From positions 124,001-188,000 of the forward strand of contig JACKEL010000009.1 in assembly GCA_020632975.1 (NCBI GenBank): DNA of 64,000 bases. The letters are read 5' to 3'. Both the position numbers and the translations under genes were made by a program. The DNA is from Myxococcales bacterium. GTDB taxonomy: Bacteria > Myxococcota_C > UBA6777. Positions 62,447 through 64,000 of the stretch are shown here, in pieces. Under the pieces are notes generated by a model. It worked only from the letters and a program-made list of their open reading frames with translations. It searched no databases and had not been told where the DNA came from. How positions within the stretch are numbered: position 1 is the stretch's first letter; each line of letters opens with the position of its first letter.

Positions 62447-64000
62447 TTAGAAGTTGGTACCGTCAGACTTGGTGCCGGGGGTGAAGTTACCCACAGCGTT
62501 CATCACGACGGTGTGTTTTTGGCAGGTGTAGGGGGCGAGATCGGGCGAGCGGTTAACAGACTCATCTGCGTCACCTTCGCAGTCACCGCTGCTTTTGTAC
62601 TCAAGGGTATCGAGGCTGGTGCCGCTAGCATCTTGAAGCTCAACAACTTTCCCGTTGTTACCGAGGCTCAAGTTACCAGCGGAAGAGGTATACACCAACG
62701 AACCACCGAAGTTGGGGTGAGGCATATCGTTGTTCACATTGGTGTCAGCCGCCATACCACCGCCGAAGACCACGAGAGCCTTTCCTGCGGCCAAGGAGAC
62801 ATTTGCACCAAAGGTGTGAACGACGGTGGTACCAGAGAGGAGCTTGTAACCAGAAAGGCTCACAGTAGCACCAGAGATGTTGACGATCTCGATGAACTCG
62901 TCTTGTGCTGCATCGCGGGAACCATCTTTGTTGGCGTCGCCGTTGGTGGTGGGGGGGTCAGCCAAGATCTCGTTGATGATCAAGGCACTGGTGAAGGGTC
63001 TGTAACCTGTAAAGGTCGCGGTGTTTGCGGTGGAATCGAGAGCAGTTCCAAGGTAGTCTTTCACCGTGGTCGCGACGGTCGCAGTGTAGGTGGTGCCAGC
63101 GGTTTGCGAAGCGGTGGTAACTTCGATGGTATCGTTGACAACGCTGGTGCTGGTGGCAGTGAGGCCATTGTCAAAAGTGATCTGTGAAGCGCCCGTAACG
63201 CTCGTGGCATCGAGAACGCGATCAAACTTCAGTTCTACGGTGGTAGAAGAAGTGGAAGCAGCGCTGAGAAGCTTGGGAGCGGGGCAGGTTTTGATGGTGA
63301 CGGCGGCGCTAGAGTAGAAAGAAACTTGTGCGGAAGTGTTGAAGCGCCACATGGGAACGCCGCTCACAGAGAAAGTACAACCATCGACAGAACCCACTTG
63401 CGAAGCGATCACAGCGGGGACGCGAACGACCAGACTATTGCTGCCCATCACACCAGCGGTTTCGATGTTAATTTGCGAGTAAACAGTACCTGCGGCGCGG
63501 AAGGCACCTTTGAAAGTTCCTTCAAGCGAGATGACTTCGGACTCATAGTTGTCGAGAGCGGACACGATATCGTTTTTCGCGCTAACGTCTTGTACGAGTT
63601 GGCTAACATCATATCCAGAGCCATTCACGGTCAGGTTGCTGATCGCGGTAACATCTTTGTGTCCGTTAGAGTCTGCGATGGTATCAGCTTTGAACGAGAT
63701 CACATCGCCCACCTTCAAGGCAGGTGTTGTGGTGGAGGGGTCCACAGCAACAAAGATCGCGGGACCATCTTGGGTTGCTTGCACAAAGAAACCAGCGGGA
63801 TCGTCTGCGCTTGCGCCAGGGATCGCGGGCTTCAAGTAAGTGACAGCCACTTTGTTGATATCGCCAGCCGTGCCACCACGAACAGAAGTGATTTGTGCAG
63901 CCGCCGCAGGATCGGGCTGAGCGGTACCACCTTCAGGATTGTTTTCCACGGTGGTCTCGGGGGTGGTTTCGCCCGTGGTTTCGCCCGTGGTTTCGCCCGT
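62447..64000 (-). CDS. 3' part of a lamin-tail-domain surface protein (partial)
   Basis: Minus-strand frame open to the window edge; 517 residues are visible. The first part is a TGET tandem repeat (TGETTGETTGETTPETT), an apparent flexible linker, then beta-rich regions. Around visible residues 250-335 there is an Ig-like SbsA/Big_5-type segment (LKFDRVLDATSVTGASQITF), and from about 338 a lamin-tail domain (LIINEILADPP, DEFIEIVNISGATVSLSGYKLL, KALVVFGGG, LEYKSSGDCEGDADESVNRSP). Lamin-tail domains are common in exported bacterial proteins. The start and any signal peptide lie outside the window. It converges on the ComEA-like gene. Confidence 0.8.
   Translation of the reverse strand, partial: TGETTGETTGETTPETTVENNPEGGTAQPDPAAAAQITSVRGGTAGDINKVAVTYLKPAIPGASADDPAGFFVQATQDGPAIFVAVDPSTTTPALKVGDVISFKADTIADSNGHKDVTAISNLTVNGSGYDVSQLVQDVSAKNDIVSALDNYESEVISLEGTFKGAFRAAGTVYSQINIETAGVMGSNSLVVRVPAVIASQVGSVDGCTFSVSGVPMWRFNTSAQVSFYSSAAVTIKTCPAPKLLSAASTSSTTVELKFDRVLDATSVTGASQITFDNGLTATSTSVVNDTIEVTTASQTAGTTYTATVATTVKDYLGTALDSTANTATFTGYRPFTSALIINEILADPPTTNGDANKDGSRDAAQDEFIEIVNISGATVSLSGYKLLSGTTVVHTFGANVSLAAGKALVVFGGGMAADTNVNNDMPHPNFGGSLVYTSSAGNLSLGNNGKVVELQDASGTSLDTLEYKSSGDCEGDADESVNRSPDLAPYTCQKHTVVMNAVGNFTPGTKSDGTNF

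Noticed and set aside
1..64000. tRNA or rRNA genes
   Set aside because: I found no convincing T-loop/acceptor combination or rRNA-like stretch on either strand by eye; a tRNAscan run would settle it.

Overview
The window looks like a chromosomal segment from a member of the Myxococcota (the former deltaproteobacterial myxobacterial lineage). Two surface proteins end in a MYXO-CTERM-type tail (Cys-x-Cys, a hydrophobic stretch, then an Arg-rich end). There are large Cys-rich secreted proteins, thrombospondin-3/OmpA proteins, a giant TPR protein and a kinase-cyclase hybrid. By eye the base composition is more balanced than the very high G+C of Myxococcus itself, so a less-studied branch is likely. 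This is inference from gene content, with no database comparison.

Layout. 1-13.7 kb: end of a Thr/Ser/Gln/Pro-rich protein, urocanate hydratase, an OmpA/TSP3 outer-membrane protein, two large lipoproteins with DUF3857/transglutaminase-like domains (one fused to its own TSP3-OmpA tail), then a MYXO-CTERM matrixin protease translationally coupled to a small secreted protein. 13.8-17.2 kb: the conserved housekeeping block cmk-rpsA-ihfB, with good promoter candidates. 17.3-31.1 kb: a minus-strand gene for a protein of about 3,260 residues (TPR, beta-propeller, helical repeats, TPR), a divergent UvrD/Rep/PcrA-type helicase, and a cytoplasmic protein with about 20 leucine-rich repeats. 31.2-34.5 kb: a cluster of palindromic repeats, a Cds1-like PLP enzyme and an acyl-CoA carboxylase carboxyltransferase. 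34.6-47.6 kb: two leaderless proteins with disordered N-termini (App1/DUF2183 phosphatase; CHAP plus C39 peptidase domains), a 1,693-residue VWA/MopE-repeat MYXO-CTERM protein, a hybrid histidine kinase/receiver/adenylate cyclase, and an unknown gene. 48.0-58.5 kb: an eleven-gene, one-direction biosynthetic cluster. 58.8-64 kb: an M48-type membrane protease with two zinc ribbons, a PIN-PhoH ATPase, a ComEA-like helix-hairpin-helix protein, a second cluster of the same palindromic repeat, and the 3' part of a lamin-tail-domain surface protein.

The most interesting part is the 48-58.5 kb cluster. In transcription order it encodes an alpha-oxoamine synthase, a malonyl transferase, a dehydratase, a ketosynthase, a ketoreductase, an HMG-CoA-synthase-like enzyme (PksG type), two enoyl-CoA-hydratase-like enzymes (PksH and PksI types), an enoyl reductase, an acyl carrier protein and a second enoyl reductase. 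That is a freestanding type II fatty-acid/polyketide set, a full beta-branching cassette and a PLP enzyme that joins an acyl thioester to an amino acid. I infer that it builds a methyl-branched (possibly iso-branched) acyl chain on a carrier protein and turns it into an alpha-aminoketone or sphingoid-like product. I do not recognise it as a described pathway.
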